A stretch of DNA of 64,000 nucleotides from positions 267,245,085-267,309,084 of the forward strand of contig JBOZIK010000001.1 of the NCBI GenBank assembly GCA_051453625.1, written 5' to 3'. Both the position numbers and the translations under genes were made by a program. How positions within the stretch are numbered: the first letter of the stretch is position 1; the number at the start of each line of letters is the position of its first letter. The stretch comes from Welwitschia mirabilis. Taxonomy: Eukaryota > Gnetophyta > Gnetopsida > Welwitschiales. The notes under the pieces were generated by a model, which was given only the letters and a program-made list of their open reading frames with translations, made no database searches and was not told the origin of the DNA. Of this stretch, positions 1 to 12,619 are shown in pieces.

Positions 1-1555
1 TATTTTGGAATTATATAAATATTATTTCTAGTGATATCATTCAAGGTTAAAAACTATTAAACTTTCTAAGATTACAGTCCTACCATACTACACTAAAATG
101 ATTATAACATTTAAACTACTTTGCGTGTTTAGATGATTCAAGATGTTTTGAAAAGCATATTCAATTTCATAAAATTACAATACTTAAGATTTACAATTAC
201 AATACTTAAGATTTTAACAAATAATTACCCATTAAAAAATTACTATTTTTACATTTTCATGTTAATAACATAACCCTAGACTTAATAAAAAAGTTCACTA
301 TTTTATACCTACTAATTAATGAGATATGATATTTTTATCGTATGCCACTATTCTTGAAATTTAAGTTTCTTCATAATGAAAATATAATAAGGTTTTTACA
401 ACTAGTTAAATAATAAGATAGATCATTAAAATAATGGATGTACTAACTAATTACTTATAGAAAAAACTCCATTTTAAAAATAAAATTATTGTGAAAAGAA
501 AAATCAAATTAATGCATAAAAATCCATTTACCATGAGCCTTAGGATTTTTCATAAAAGAATACTTGACTAAAGAGATTTTTGAGGATCAGATTTTGCCCC
601 TAATATGATGGTCCTAATGTATAATAGATAAAAAAAATATAATACTAAAATGAATATGGATACCTAATTTTTTTCTTTTTTTTTGTCACTTGGCCATAAT
701 CATCCATTAGTAATCCTTCATTACTAANNNNNNNNNNNNNNNNNNNNNNNNNNNNNNNNNNNNNNNNNNNNNNNNNNNNNNNNNNNNNNNNNNNNNNNNN
801 NNNNNNNNNNNNNNNNNNNNNNNNNNNNNNNNNNNNNNNNNNNNNNNNNNNNNNNNNNNNNNNNNNNNNNNNNNNNNNNNNNNNNNNNNNNNNNNNNNNN
901 NNNNNNNNNNNNNNNNNNNNNNNNNNNNNNNNNNNNNNNNNNNNNNNNNNNNNNNNNNNNNNNNNNNNNNNNNNNNNNNNNNNNNNNNNNNNNNNNNNNN
1001 NNNNNNNNNNNNNNNNNNNNNNNNNNNNNNNNNNNNNNNNNNNNNNNNNNNNNNNNNNNNNNNNNNNNNNNNNNNNNNNNNNNNNNNNNNNNNNNNNNNN
1101 NNNNNNNNNNNNNNNNNNNNNNNNNNNNNNNNNNNNNNNNNNNNNNNNNNNNNNNNNNNNNNNNNNNNNNNNNNNNNNNNNNNNNNNNNNNNNNNNNNNN
1201 NNNNNNNNNNNNNNNNNNNNNNNNNNNNNNNNNNNNNNNNNNNNNNNNNNNNNNNNNNNNNNNNNNNNNNNNNNNNNNNNNNNNNNNNNNNNNNNNNNNN
1301 NNNNNNNNNNNNNNNNNNNNNNNNNNNNNNNNNNNNNNNNNNNNNNNNNNNNNNNNNNNNNNNNNNNNNNNNNNNNNNNNNNNNNNNNNNNNNNNNNNNN
1401 NNNNNNNNNNNNNNNNNNNNNNNNNNNNNNNNNNNNNNNNNNNNNNNNNNNNNNNNNNNNNNNNNNNNNNNNNNNNNNNNNNNNNNNNNNNNNNNNNNNN
1501 NNNNNNNNNNNNNNNNNNNNNNNNNNNNNNNNNNNNNNNNNNNNNNNNNNNNNNN

Positions 1556-1622
<67 letters not shown>
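1556..1622. repeat. (AG)n microsatellite inside the LTR
   Basis: An uninterrupted AG dinucleotide run follows the end of gap 728-1555, so its true length is unknown. The translated Leu-Ser repeats on the minus strand are only this microsatellite and not a protein. The equivalent position in the partner LTR falls next to gap 8070-8655. Confidence 0.95.
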
Positions 1623-1625
<3 letters not shown>

Positions 1626-2454
1626 AAATTTACTTGTATCAAACAAAATCAAAGTATCCCTTTTACAAGAGAGAAAAAGACCTCTATTCATAGATAAACA
1701 AAGGCGCATAGCTCAAAATTACAAGATCACATGACTTAGCACTGATAATTGGGATGAGTAATAAGTGACATTGGAGTACAAAAATAGATCATATTTATGA
1801 CTCATACACTTAACTAGAGTGAGTAATCTATTTGCTTCAATTAGTAAGATTAATTACATGCATCATTTCCTCATGTTACCTCTTTTAATCCATCATAGGA
1901 TTTCATCCAAGATATGCATCAAAAGAATAATTGCATAAATTTCAACATTATCATGTGGCATAATGAGATAAACTCATTAATTCCAATGAATAAAGCAATG
2001 AGTATCCTATGAACAAAGTGTCTTTACAATCACAAGAACATAATAGTTATGGTAGAGTAAACAAACTCATTTATCATTCTTGGTTCTAGGTAATAGTGCA
2101 TGTATTTGTTCAAATTGTCATTTATTTCAAAATGCATATAATCTATTAATCACATAACACATGGGAGAAAATATTTAATCATAATATAGTACAAATATCA
2201 CATTTATCAACAATCCAAATGAGTAAATAAGATGCAATTATATTATTATATCCTCTTGAACTTTTTAATTTATTAGTTTTATCATGTGATTATAATTTCT
2301 CACATAATGGAATTATGTAATTTTAAATGTTTGAATAGATTTTCTCATAAAACCTTTTAACATAATTTTTATCATTTTCTTGTTAAATTATAAATATTAC
2401 AAACTAAGGTTAGTTTTCAAATGGCATATTATTTGAGAAGGAACTTAAATAAGG

Positions 2455-2468
2455 ATAATTATTCATTT
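2455..2468. other. Uninterrupted (empty) target site of the LINE, in the partner LTR
   Basis: The 14 bases ATAATTATTCATTT occur once here, followed directly by LTR sequence (GAATAAAAGCTGTATA). In the other LTR the same 14 bases (one mismatch in the right copy) flank the LINE at 9,931-9,944 and 19,022-19,035, and the downstream LTR sequence resumes after the second copy. This is a pre-insertion allele preserved in the same window. Confidence 0.85.
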
Positions 2469-2531
2469 GAATAAAAGCTGTATATACTTATTATTTAAGT
2501 AAATAAGGTTTTACAAATATGGGATATAACA

Positions 2532-2547
2532 TTATTCCCCACTTAGA
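2532..2547 (-). other. Polypurine tract of the minus-strand LTR element
   Basis: Read on the minus strand the bases just before the LTR are purine-rich (AAGTGGGGAATAA), followed at once by TGTTATATCCC. A polypurine tract is where plus-strand DNA synthesis begins in LTR retrotransposons, and it always abuts the 3' LTR. Its position supports minus-strand orientation. Confidence 0.75.
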
Positions 2548-2761
2548 ATAATTCACTTCTAGGAATCAAGATACATAAAAAGGTTGAGAACAACTAACTA
2601 CATATTAGGAGATTTAGAAATCTTTAGATATTGAATTTTCAAAATTATTACTACTCTATTTTGCATTAACAAATTCATATCCAAAACAATTTCATATTTT
2701 TCTAAGTTATTAAAATTAATTTTATTTAAGAATCTCCCATAGTTATGAATAAAGTACAATT

Positions 2762-2986
2762 TTATTCTTCTATCTTTTCCTTTTCTACAGCCTTTACTAA
2801 ACTCTTAGGTTGAAACATGGATACTATGAAAGCAACAGAAGAAATAAGACTATCAATAAAGATATTTTCTTTAGCTTCTTCATCTAGATGCATATGTGAC
2901 ACATATCTTAATAACTCTACAAATCTGCACTTATGAGATGTTATGATCACATCATGAGCTTATCTTAGATTGAAACATTATATAGC
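2762..2986 (-). pseudogene. Ty3/gypsy-type gag, C-terminal remnant
   Basis: A 62-codon open stretch on the minus strand contains FVELLRYVSHM, then DEEAKENIFIDSL and a later LVKAVEKEKIEE. This spacing and wording match the C-terminal part of plant gypsy gag (Retrotrans_gag family: a F-x-EL-x-R-[FY]-x-PH helix, then an EE-x-KA-x-x-F-x-x-GL helix, then an AVE/VVE helix). Just upstream in the same frame is one stop codon, and gap 2987-3767 removes the rest. The fragment ends only about 215 bases before the polypurine tract, leaving no room for protease, reverse transcriptase or integrase. It is a capsid remnant of a non-autonomous or deleted element. The family match is from recognition, not alignment. 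Confidence 0.6.
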
Positions 2987-3767
2987 NNNNNNNNNNNNNN
3001 NNNNNNNNNNNNNNNNNNNNNNNNNNNNNNNNNNNNNNNNNNNNNNNNNNNNNNNNNNNNNNNNNNNNNNNNNNNNNNNNNNNNNNNNNNNNNNNNNNNN
3101 NNNNNNNNNNNNNNNNNNNNNNNNNNNNNNNNNNNNNNNNNNNNNNNNNNNNNNNNNNNNNNNNNNNNNNNNNNNNNNNNNNNNNNNNNNNNNNNNNNNN
3201 NNNNNNNNNNNNNNNNNNNNNNNNNNNNNNNNNNNNNNNNNNNNNNNNNNNNNNNNNNNNNNNNNNNNNNNNNNNNNNNNNNNNNNNNNNNNNNNNNNNN
3301 NNNNNNNNNNNNNNNNNNNNNNNNNNNNNNNNNNNNNNNNNNNNNNNNNNNNNNNNNNNNNNNNNNNNNNNNNNNNNNNNNNNNNNNNNNNNNNNNNNNN
3401 NNNNNNNNNNNNNNNNNNNNNNNNNNNNNNNNNNNNNNNNNNNNNNNNNNNNNNNNNNNNNNNNNNNNNNNNNNNNNNNNNNNNNNNNNNNNNNNNNNNN
3501 NNNNNNNNNNNNNNNNNNNNNNNNNNNNNNNNNNNNNNNNNNNNNNNNNNNNNNNNNNNNNNNNNNNNNNNNNNNNNNNNNNNNNNNNNNNNNNNNNNNN
3601 NNNNNNNNNNNNNNNNNNNNNNNNNNNNNNNNNNNNNNNNNNNNNNNNNNNNNNNNNNNNNNNNNNNNNNNNNNNNNNNNNNNNNNNNNNNNNNNNNNNN
3701 NNNNNNNNNNNNNNNNNNNNNNNNNNNNNNNNNNNNNNNNNNNNNNNNNNNNNNNNNNNNNNNNNNN

Positions 3768-4749
3768 TGCCATTAGGTTGCTAATTCTCTTATGAATTCT
3801 CTTGATTTTAATTATTTAGTACAACTAACCTGGCTTCAAGGTTGAACTGATGATAACAAGGCATATGAAAGAAGGGGAAATTTTCATGAGATTATATTTG
3901 AAAATAAGATTGATGTTTTTAAAGGTTAAAGTTGGAAATATTTTTATAATCTTATGAAGGACATGGTTATTATTATGATATGATGAGTCTGTTTTTATAT
4001 CTTAGAGTACATCATCAAGTTTATTCCCTTTTTTAATTTTCATTAGATAAGGTTTACAAGTTATGATTATGGGTTTTCACTGTAAAGTTATGTGACCATA
4101 TAATTTAGGATGAGGATTACTTTTAATAATTTCATATTTATAAATTTTTTTGTAAAATATTAATCTTTTTAAGGAACTGTATAAGGTCATTTTCCTAAAT
4201 TATTAAGATAATTGAAATTCTTCTAAATGATTATCATTTATAGATGTAAGGTAATAGAGTCTTTAATAATGTGAATTCATCGTCCTTTTTAGTTTGTTTA
4301 AGGATTTAGAATTATCATAAATATGATTAACATGATGATCGTCTAAGATTTGGAATTATAGTTAACATTGTGAATAGTTTAGAGCTAAAGATTATGATTA
4401 GTATAATCTTCATAATTATTGGAATTAACAGAAATGTAATTTGGTATATATTTAGATAGTAGAAAAATTGCAGGTATAATGGAATTCATGAGTATTAGAA
4501 GATGTCATTAAATTTGTGCTTATCTAGGACTTAAAGTTATCTTGAAATCTAGTATTATCAAGAATATAATTGATTTTACTCATGGTTTAATATTGATAGG
4601 GATATAACCAACTTTATAGCTATTAAGAATTAAGCTTACTATAATTACCACTAATTTTATAATTATTAAGGAAGAATTTTGTTAAAATTGTAATTAAATT
4701 TATATTCTTATAAATTGTAAGTGCTTAACATTAGTATTATTTAAGTTAA
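3768..4749. other. Remaining internal domain of the LTR element, no coding remnant seen
   Basis: AT-rich sequence with dense stops in all frames lies between the gap and the primer-binding site. By position it should be the untranslated leader and the start of gag. I could not recognise a gag N-terminus in it. Confidence 0.4.
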
Positions 4750-4767
4750 GCTAGAGCTATGATACCA
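4750..4767 (-). other. Primer-binding site (initiator Met tRNA) of the minus-strand element
   Basis: On the minus strand the sequence right after the LTR reads AA TTGGTATCATAGCTCTAG. The typical plant PBS complementary to the 3' end of tRNA-iMet is TGGTATCAGAGC; here one base differs (G to T). It begins within three bases of the LTR end, whose terminal bases are CA. This places the 5' LTR to the right. Confidence 0.75.
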
Positions 4768-5649
4768 ATTTGTGATAACCTTTTTACTCTTCTCTTGATT
4801 AAGCACTTTTTCCCTCTTTCTTTCTTCTTTAATATTTTTACCTAATAGTCATAATGGAGCCTAAGACCAAATTGTACTTACTCCTTTATTAGAATTTCCA
4901 TATTCTAAAAAGATAAATCATACTAATATTATATATTTAACAATAATTAATTTTTAGGTTATTTTGATTTATAAACAATAGTGATGTTATAAGTTTGTGT
5001 CCTTCATTTCTTCATAGTCTTTCGTCAAATAAAAGATATCTTGTGTATAGCTGAGGAGATGTAAGCTTGTTATCAACATACATGAATAAATATTGAAAAT
5101 AATACCTAACCAATATAATATAAGGTTGTAACTTCAATTAATGGCTTTCCAACTTGATATTTAACCATCCTCCGAATGTGAGTTGGTTCTACTTTAAGTT
5201 TTTAAATAATACAGACATGGCTGAGCTCAACTTCATAGGCTTTCACTTCACCTTGATATTATCCTAATACAGGTTCTAGGTGATACATGAGATGGATGCA
5301 TACTGATAAATGATCCCTTGTTTTCTTAAATCATCTTTGGATGGTGTAGCATGGACCATCAACATTAAGGTCTTAAGATATTAAGTTAGAGTAACTTTAT
5401 ATATGGGTAGAACAAGAGAGTGATGATCAAATTCACTTCTAAAAGGGTATTATGGAAAAATGCAATGCAATCAAACTTAATGAAAAAATGCAAGTATGGG
5501 GATGATCATTATTAGAATTACCTTGATTTTTAGACTTGTTTGGTNNNNTAAACCATACAAATGCATACAAAAAAATTCTAGCTAATCTGAATGTTTAATA
5601 AATTATTTACCTAGTTATAATAATTCTAGTTATTATTTGGTACATTTTA

Positions 5650-6520
5650 TAGAAACAATCATAAAAAAAAGCATATAAGAACATTTATTTTCCTTTTTAG
5701 ATTATAATAATAAAGATATAGATAAAGAAAATATCATTTCTTTCTCTTTTAATAATAATAAAAATATAAAACAATGTACTTAAAGAAACTAAAACATAAC
5801 TAGAGCTATGCCAATCCTAAAAACCTTTCTTCATGCTCATATGACAATCTCCATGAATTGGTGCAAAGAAGGTAAAAAGAAGAAATTATAGCTCAATAAT
5901 AATTGTTAAGATAAAAGTATTTATCTAAGATTTCATATGGCTATAGTTTAAATCAATAAAAAGAAGTGACAAGATACAGACTACTTATGTTACTTAAACT
6001 ACTAAGGTGAAAACTCTTACAAGCATGCACATTTAAAGTAAGCTNNNNNNNNNNNNNNNNNNNNNNNNNNNNNNNNNNNNNNNNNNNNNNNNNNNNNNNN
6101 NNNNNNNNNNNNNNNNNNNNNNNNNNNNNNNNNNNNNNNNNNNNTGGAAACAATCATAAAAAAAAAGCATATAAGAACATTTATTTTCCTTTCTAGATTA
6201 TAATAATAAAATATAGATAAACAAAATATTATTTCTTTCTTTTTAATAATAATAAAAATATAAAACAATGTACTTAAAGAAATTAAAACATAACTAGAGC
6301 TATGTCAATCCTAGAAACCTTTTTTCATGCTCATATGACAATATCCATGAATTGATGCAAAGAAGGTAAAAAGAAGAAATTATAGCTCAATAATANNNNN
6401 NNNNNACTTAATATGGCTATAGTTTAAATCAATAAAAAGAAGTGACAAGATATAGACTACTTATGTTACTTAAACTACTAAGATGAAAATTCTTACAAGC
6501 ATGCACATTTAAAGTAAGCT
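5650..6520. repeat. Near-identical copies on both sides of a 100-N gap
   Basis: Bases about 5,650-6,044 recur as 6,145-6,528 with a few substitutions and small indels. The first copy stops at AAAGTAAGCT, and the second copy continues past that same word. This is the pattern of two overlapping contigs or alleles placed end to end rather than a tandem duplication. Confidence 0.75.
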
Positions 6521-7655
6521 AAATAAAAAGGGTGAAAGAGGTATTTCTACAAATAAATACTAATTATAGGTAATTTAACTTAAAATATAATAATAGAAAT
6601 ATATTTTATATACTTAATTTCCCTATAAATTTTTTTGTAATATCTTTTCTATAATTTTCAAATTAATTATAACATTTTTGGGCTTTAAGAAGACATCATA
6701 GTTTAAAATTAATAATTAATTATGAAGCAAAAATAAATTATAGTAGTTTTTCAGAAACTAGATATATAATAAGTTCTCTAAAATATAACTTAAAATATCT
6801 TGGAATTATATAAATATTATTTCTAATATTATCATTCAAGGGTAAGAACTATCAAATTTTCTAAAATTATAGTTCTACTACACTACACTAAAAAGATTAC
6901 AACTTTCAAAATACTTTGCGTTTTTAAATGATTCAAGATGTTTTTGAATGGGTATTCAATTTGATACAACTTAGAATGCTTAATTTTGCAAATATGTTGA
7001 CAAATAGGTATAGAAACATAAATTACTTACTTATTATTTACTACATTTATTTTCTAACATATTTTAATACATAATTTTTAAAAAATAATTACCTATTAGA
7101 AAAATTATCATTTTTACATTTTCACATTAAAACACAACCATAGACTTACATAAAACTTTTCACTAATTTACACCTACTAATTAATGAGATATGACATTTT
7201 TATCCTATGCCTCTATTTTGGAAATTTAATTTTCACCAAAACAAAAATATGATAAGGATTTTAAAATTAATTAGATAATAACTTAGATCATTAAAATAAT
7301 GGATATATTAACTAATTAATTAAAGAAATAAAAATAAAAATCATTGTAGAAAGAAAAATCAAATCAATTCAAAAAGAACCATTTACCATGAGCCTTCAGA
7401 TTTTTCTTGAAAGAGTACTAGCCTAAAGAGATTTTTGAGGACTAGAATTTTCCCCTAATAAGTTGGTCCTAATGTATAATCGTTAAAAAAAATTATAATA
7501 CTAAAATAAACATAGGTACTCAAATTTCTTCTTCTTTTTATTTTTTAATAAATAATAGTAAATCCCCTCATCACTTTATCATAATCATCCATTAGTAATC
7601 CTCATTCACTAAGCACTAGAGACTTCTCATATCTAACTATAACATCTTGGTGAGA

Positions 7656-7863
7656 GCCAATGAAAGGGAATAATATTTTATAACATAATCGCATAAAAGC
7701 CATAAATAANNNNNNNNNNNNNNNNNNNNNNNNNNNNNNNNNNNNNNNNNNNNNNNNNNNNNNNNNNNNNNNNNNNNNNNNNNNNNNNNNNNNNNNNNNN
7801 NNNNNNNNNGCCAATGAAAGGGAATAATATTTTATAACATAATCGCATAAAAGCCATAAATAA
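7656..7863. repeat. Exact 54-bp overlap flanking a 100-N gap
   Basis: The 54 bases before gap 7710-7809 are repeated without change directly after it. An exact end-to-end repeat bounded by a default-length gap is an unmerged contig overlap. Confidence 0.9.
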
Positions 7864-8043
7864 TTTCCTAATGAAATATTACATAATTCCAATAGAAAAA
7901 GAAATCATATGAACAATATGAGTAAAGATCTTACTTAGGAAGATCAGTAAGACCTTAATCGTTGAATATTGATGTAGAACCAAGCTTAAAAATTTCTTAG
8001 CTTTAAGCTTCAAAGCTCCAAGCTCCAAATCAAGAGAGGGAAA

Positions 8044-8681
8044 AGGAAGTGCACTTCTATAAAATAAAANNNNNNNNNNNNNNNNNNNNNNNNNNNNNNN
8101 NNNNNNNNNNNNNNNNNNNNNNNNNNNNNNNNNNNNNNNNNNNNNNNNNNNNNNNNNNNNNNNNNNNNNNNNNNNNNNNNNNNNNNNNNNNNNNNNNNNN
8201 NNNNNNNNNNNNNNNNNNNNNNNNNNNNNNNNNNNNNNNNNNNNNNNNNNNNNNNNNNNNNNNNNNNNNNNNNNNNNNNNNNNNNNNNNNNNNNNNNNNN
8301 NNNNNNNNNNNNNNNNNNNNNNNNNNNNNNNNNNNNNNNNNNNNNNNNNNNNNNNNNNNNNNNNNNNNNNNNNNNNNNNNNNNNNNNNNNNNNNNNNNNN
8401 NNNNNNNNNNNNNNNNNNNNNNNNNNNNNNNNNNNNNNNNNNNNNNNNNNNNNNNNNNNNNNNNNNNNNNNNNNNNNNNNNNNNNNNNNNNNNNNNNNNN
8501 NNNNNNNNNNNNNNNNNNNNNNNNNNNNNNNNNNNNNNNNNNNNNNNNNNNNNNNNNNNNNNNNNNNNNNNNNNNNNNNNNNNNNNNNNNNNNNNNNNNN
8601 NNNNNNNNNNNNNNNNNNNNNNNNNNNNNNNNNNNNNNNNNNNNNNNNNNNNNNNAGGAAGTGCACTTCTATAAAATAAAA
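8044..8681. repeat. Exact 26-bp overlap flanking a 586-N gap
   Basis: Bases 8,044-8,069 recur unchanged at 8,656-8,681 after the gap. The sequence between may be zero length in the real genome. Confidence 0.8.
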
Positions 8682-9934
8682 GGAAAATATCCCTTTCATA
8701 AAAAAGGAAAAAGTTTCTGTATGTAGATAAACAAAGGCACATAGCCCAAGATCATAAGATCATATGATTTAATATTGATAAGTGGGATAAGTAATAAGGT
8801 ACATTAGAATACAAAAATTAATCATATTTATGACTCATACAACTAACTAGGATGAGTAATATTCTTGCTTCAATTGTCAAGGTTAATTACATGAATCATT
8901 TTCTCATTCTAGCCCTTTTAATTCTTCATAGGCTTATAAGTAAGTTTAATNNNNNNNNNNNNNNNNNNNNNNNNNNNNNNNNNNNNNNNNNNNNNNNNNN
9001 NNNNNNNNNNNNNNNNNNNNNNNNNNNNNNNNNNNNNNNNNNNNNNNNNNNNNNNNNNNNNNNNNNNNNNNNNNNNNNNNNNNNNNNNNNNNNNNNNNNN
9101 NNNNNNNNNNNNNNNNNNNNNNNNNNNNNNNNNNNNNNNNNNNNNNNNNNNNNNNNNNNNNNNNNNNNNNNNNNNNNNNNNNNNNNNNNNNNNNNNNNNN
9201 NNNNNNNNNNNNNNNNNNNNNNNNNNNNNNNNNNNNNNNNNNNNNNNNNNNNNNNNNNNNNNNNNNNNNNNNNNNNNNNNNNNNNNNNNNNNNNNNNNNN
9301 NNNNNNNNNNNNNNNNNNNNNNNNNNNNNNNNNNNNNNNNNNNNNNNNNNNNNNNNNNNNNNNNNNNNNNNNNNNNNNNNNNNNNNNNNNNNNNNNNNNN
9401 NNNNNNNNNNNNNNNNNNNNNNNNNNNNNNNNNNNNNNNNNNNNNNNNNNNNNNNNNNNNNNNNNNNNNNNNNNNNNNNNNNNNNNNNNNNNNNNNNNNN
9501 NNNNNNNNNNNNNNNNNNNNNNNNNNNNNNNNNNNNNNNNNNNNNNNNNNNNNNNNNNNNNNNNNNNNNNNNNNNNNNNNNNNNNNNNNNNNNNNNNNNN
9601 NNNNNNNNNNNNNNNNNNNNNNNNNNNNNNNNNNNNNNNNNNNNNNNNNNNNNNNNNNNNNNNNNNNNNNNNNNNNNNNNNNNNNNNNNNNNNNNNNNNN
9701 NNNNNNNNNNNNNAATATATTATTATATTATCTTAAAATTTTTAATTTATTAGTTTTATCATGTGATTTTAATTCCTCACATAATAGAATTATGTAAGTT
9801 TAAATGTTTGGATAGATTTGTCAAAAAACATTTTTAAATAATTTTTTTCATTTTCATAATAAATTATAAATATTACAAACTAAGGTTAATTTTAAAATAG
9901 CATCTTATTTGATAAGGAACTTAAATAAATATAA

Positions 9935-9944
9935 TTATTCATTT
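9935..9944. repeat. LINE target-site duplication, left copy
   Basis: TTATTCATTT lies immediately left of the poly-T (minus-strand poly-A) end of the LINE. The match to the right copy extends to 14 bases with one mismatch (9,931-9,944 against 19,022-19,035). Confidence 0.8.
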
Positions 9945-9975
9945 TTTCTGAAAAAAGAGCAAGTATATTAAATTA
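9945..9975 (-). other. LINE 3' terminus
   Basis: On the minus strand the end reads TATACTTGCTCTTTTTTCAG followed by a short A run. Plant L1-type elements commonly end with a similar CTTTTTTCAGAAAA tail. It directly abuts the left target-site duplication. Confidence 0.65.
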
Positions 9976-10330
9976 TAAAATTTACATTGGGAGGGTGGTA
10001 ATACCCTAACTTAATGGGAAGTTTAAATTATTTAGAAAAAGATGGAACATTTGGCTAAAAGTTTAGGAATAGACTAGAAACAAAACAAAATTGGAGGTAA
10101 AAGTGCCTCTGGAAAAATAGAACAAAAATGTGAAGCTAACTATCTATAATAGTCTTATGCATATTAATAACTGAGAAAGACTGCTAACTAATAGACTAGA
10201 GATAAAATAGTCTAGTAGTCTAGACATGACAAAACTTAACTTAAACTAGAGAAAAGACTTGAAAATTAAAGGATTAATATCCTTCACAGAAAGAAAAAAG
10301 ATTACCATGGTTGTGTTCAATTAAAAAATA

Positions 10331-10584
10331 GCACATTTCATCAAATAGCACCTCAAAGGCCTAATTTCTTTGAATTATTTAGCACCTACTTGATTTTTAT
10401 CTAAATGNNNNNNNNNNNNNNNNNNNNNNNNNNNNNNNNNNNNNNNNNNNNNNNNNNNNNNNNNNNNNNNNNNNNNNNNNNNNNNNNNNNNNNNNNNNNN
10501 NNNNNNNGCACATTTCATCAAATAGCACCTCAAAGGCCTAATTTCTTTGAATTATTTAGCACCTACTTGATTTTTATCTAAATG
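10331..10584. repeat. Exact 77-bp overlap flanking a 100-N gap
   Basis: Bases 10,331-10,407 recur unchanged at 10,508-10,584. This is an unmerged contig overlap inside the 3' part of the LINE. Confidence 0.9.
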
Positions 10585-11380
10585 TAGTCTGAGAAATTTC
10601 TTTTTATAGCTAGACTTGATGGCTTAAGGAAGGGTACTATGGAAGATTCCTAATGTGATAAAGGAGCATTTTTTTAATCCATGAATTGTTACAAGCATAA
10701 CTTCTCATCTTGCAATGTCCATATCTATATTCTCTTGAGGGTTATGCTACATTTTAATTAAAGAAAAGTTTGTGATTGAATTATGGGTAGAACTATGGCT
10801 CCTTTTTGGCTAAGGAAAGGCTTGGTCATGCCTTCCTTACTTCTAGAAGTCAAATGATGGATGTTAATAAGATAGCTCCTTAGCTATCTCTTAGGTTTTT
10901 TCTTAAGTTGTCTCTTACTAGGTTGGGGGTAACTCATCTCCTTTATGTGGTCTGAGAATGGAGTCACATCCTGCTAATTGGGGCTACCTTGTGCAATGTT
11001 CCCCTCAAGTTGAGGGGTTTCTTCCATGGTGGCTCTTCTACTAGAAGCTCTCTTTAATGGAGTCTGATGTGGGCATTGCCATAGAGAAGGAGAAGGGACC
11101 TCTCTTATCTTGATCTTATTGACTGCACATTAAAATGCCAAAACTAATTTAGAATATCTAGAATATTTTTTTCTATTAAAAGGCATAAATAAAAAATAAA
11201 GGTAAATTTACCTAGAGCCCTAGATATATAGCTTTGAGAAATGTAAAGTAAATGCTTGAGAGCTTAGAGAAGTACCTAAACTAGAAGAAGTATCGGTTGA
11301 CTAGTTCTACGCCTAAACCCCACAGGGATGGTAGCACCATTTAAATAATGTNNNNNNNNNNTATATAACTTAGAAACACC
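10585..11380 (-). other. LINE region downstream of the recognisable ORF2 domains
   Basis: This part is less AT-rich than its surroundings, which fits sequence that was once coding or a younger insertion. On the minus strand there are short open pieces broken by stops, but I recognise no domain. A 10-N gap lies at 11352-11361. Confidence 0.35.
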
Positions 11381-12565
11381 ACCAAGGAATAAGTGAAGCA
11401 CTTCACACTGCCCTTGGCTTCTAAGAGGAATTCTTTCTCCTACTACAGGAATTTTGAAGAGTCTGAAGAGGGAGTTTTCAGTTATTTTAATATGAATTAT
11501 TCTATATGCTATGCACTATCCTCTCTATTGTCTATAAAAGAAAGAGATATCAGTCGTTAGATCTCTCCTAAGCTTGTGTAGGAGGGTTTCCCATATTACA
11601 ACCTACTCTTTATCCCATGGATCTGAGTAATCTTCAAAGAGGCCAGGGCCAGATAGCTCAATGGTGGGTGTAGATCCCATTACAGGTCTAATTTAAGAGT
11701 GGTAGTGTTTAATCCTTTTAGAAGTATTTAAAAGAAACAGTAAGAGGGTATTATTAAAAATCAAATCATTTCTAATTCTTTAAATCTACCAATATGTCAA
11801 NNNNNNNNNNNNNNNNNNNNNNNNNNNNNNNNNNNNNNNNNNNNNNNNNNNNNNNNNNNNNNNNNNNNNNNNNNNNNNNNNNNNNNNNNNNNNNNNNNNN
11901 NNNNNNNNNNNNNNNNNNNNNNNNNNNNNNNNNNNNNNNNNNNNNNNNNNNNNNNNNNNNNNNNNNNNNNNNNNNNNNNNNNNNNNNNNNNNNNNNNNNN
12001 NNNNNNNNNNNNNNNNNNNNNNNNNNNNNNNNNNNNNNNNNNNNNNNNNNNNNNNNNNNNNNNNNNNNNNNNNNNNNNNNNNNNNNNNNNNNNNNNNNNN
12101 NNNNNNNNNNNNNNNNNNNNNNNNNNNNNNNNNNNNNNNNNNNNNNNNNNNNNNNNGGAATAAGTAAAGCACTTCACACTGCCCTTGGCTTTTAAGAGGG
12201 ATTCTTTCTCCTACTGCAGGAATTTTCAAGAGTCTGAAGAGGGAGTTTTATTTTAATATGAATTCTTCTATATGTTATGCACTATCCTCTCCAATTTCTA
12301 TAAAAGAAAGAGATATCGGTTGTTAGATCTTTTCTAAGCTTGTGTAGGATGGTTTCCCATATCACAACCTACTCTTTATCCCATAGATCTGAGTAATCTC
12401 CAAAGAGGCTAGGGCCAGATAGCTCAATGGTGGGTGTAGCTCCCATTACAAGTCTAATTTAAGAGTGGTGGCATTTAATCCTCCTAGAAGTATTTAAAAG
12501 AAATAGTAAGAGGGCATTATTAAAAATAAAATCATTTCTAATTCTTTAAATCTACCAATATGTCA
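11380..12565. repeat. Near-identical copies flanking gap 11801-12156
   Basis: Bases 11,380-11,800 and 12,157-12,565 match closely, differing by scattered substitutions and a small deletion near 12,250. The second copy continues into the zf-RVT region. The divergence suggests two alleles or two paralogous LINE copies joined by the assembler. Confidence 0.7.
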
Positions 12566-12619
12566 AATAAATCCTGTCATTTAAGTAGGTGCCAAAAATG
12601 TTGTAGGTCTGGTAGTACT

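Larger units (their letters stand above)
1..2531 (-). mobile_element. 3' LTR (partial) of a minus-strand Ty3/gypsy-type element
   Basis: This stretch aligns, in the same order and orientation, with about 6,797-9,944 plus 19,022-19,097; in the first 130 bases I count roughly 85% identity by eye. Its right end reads GGGATATAACA, so on the minus strand the repeat opens with TGTTATATCCC, the usual TG-starting 5' end of plant gypsy LTRs. A purine tract lies immediately outside that end and a tRNA primer-binding site lies outside the partner LTR, which fixes both the orientation and the LTR identity. The left end is beyond the window. A gap (728-1555) removes the middle. The LTR carries no gene. 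Confidence 0.75.
4771..9944 (-). mobile_element. 5' LTR of the minus-strand element, left portion (split by the LINE)
   Basis: The LTR starts on the plus strand with TGTGATAACC beside the primer-binding site and continues until the LINE insertion at 9,945. From about 6,797 it parallels 1-2,460. Bases 4,771-6,796 have no partner in the window because the other LTR is cut off. Gaps at 5545-5548, 6045-6144, 6396-6405, 7710-7809, 8070-8655 and 8951-9713 interrupt it. Several are flanked by duplicated contig ends, so the true LTR is nearer 4 kb than 5.2 kb. No protein remnant is seen. Confidence 0.65.

Noticed and set aside
645-1709. Long minus-strand open frames with Leu-Ser repeats.
   Set aside because: They are produced by the (AG)n microsatellite and by a run of N read as unknown residues.
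2952-3776. Open frames of about 270 codons on both strands.
   Set aside because: Almost entirely N; the few real residues carry no motif. The same applies to frames across gaps at 8070-8655, 8951-9713, 11801-12156 and 16495-17219.
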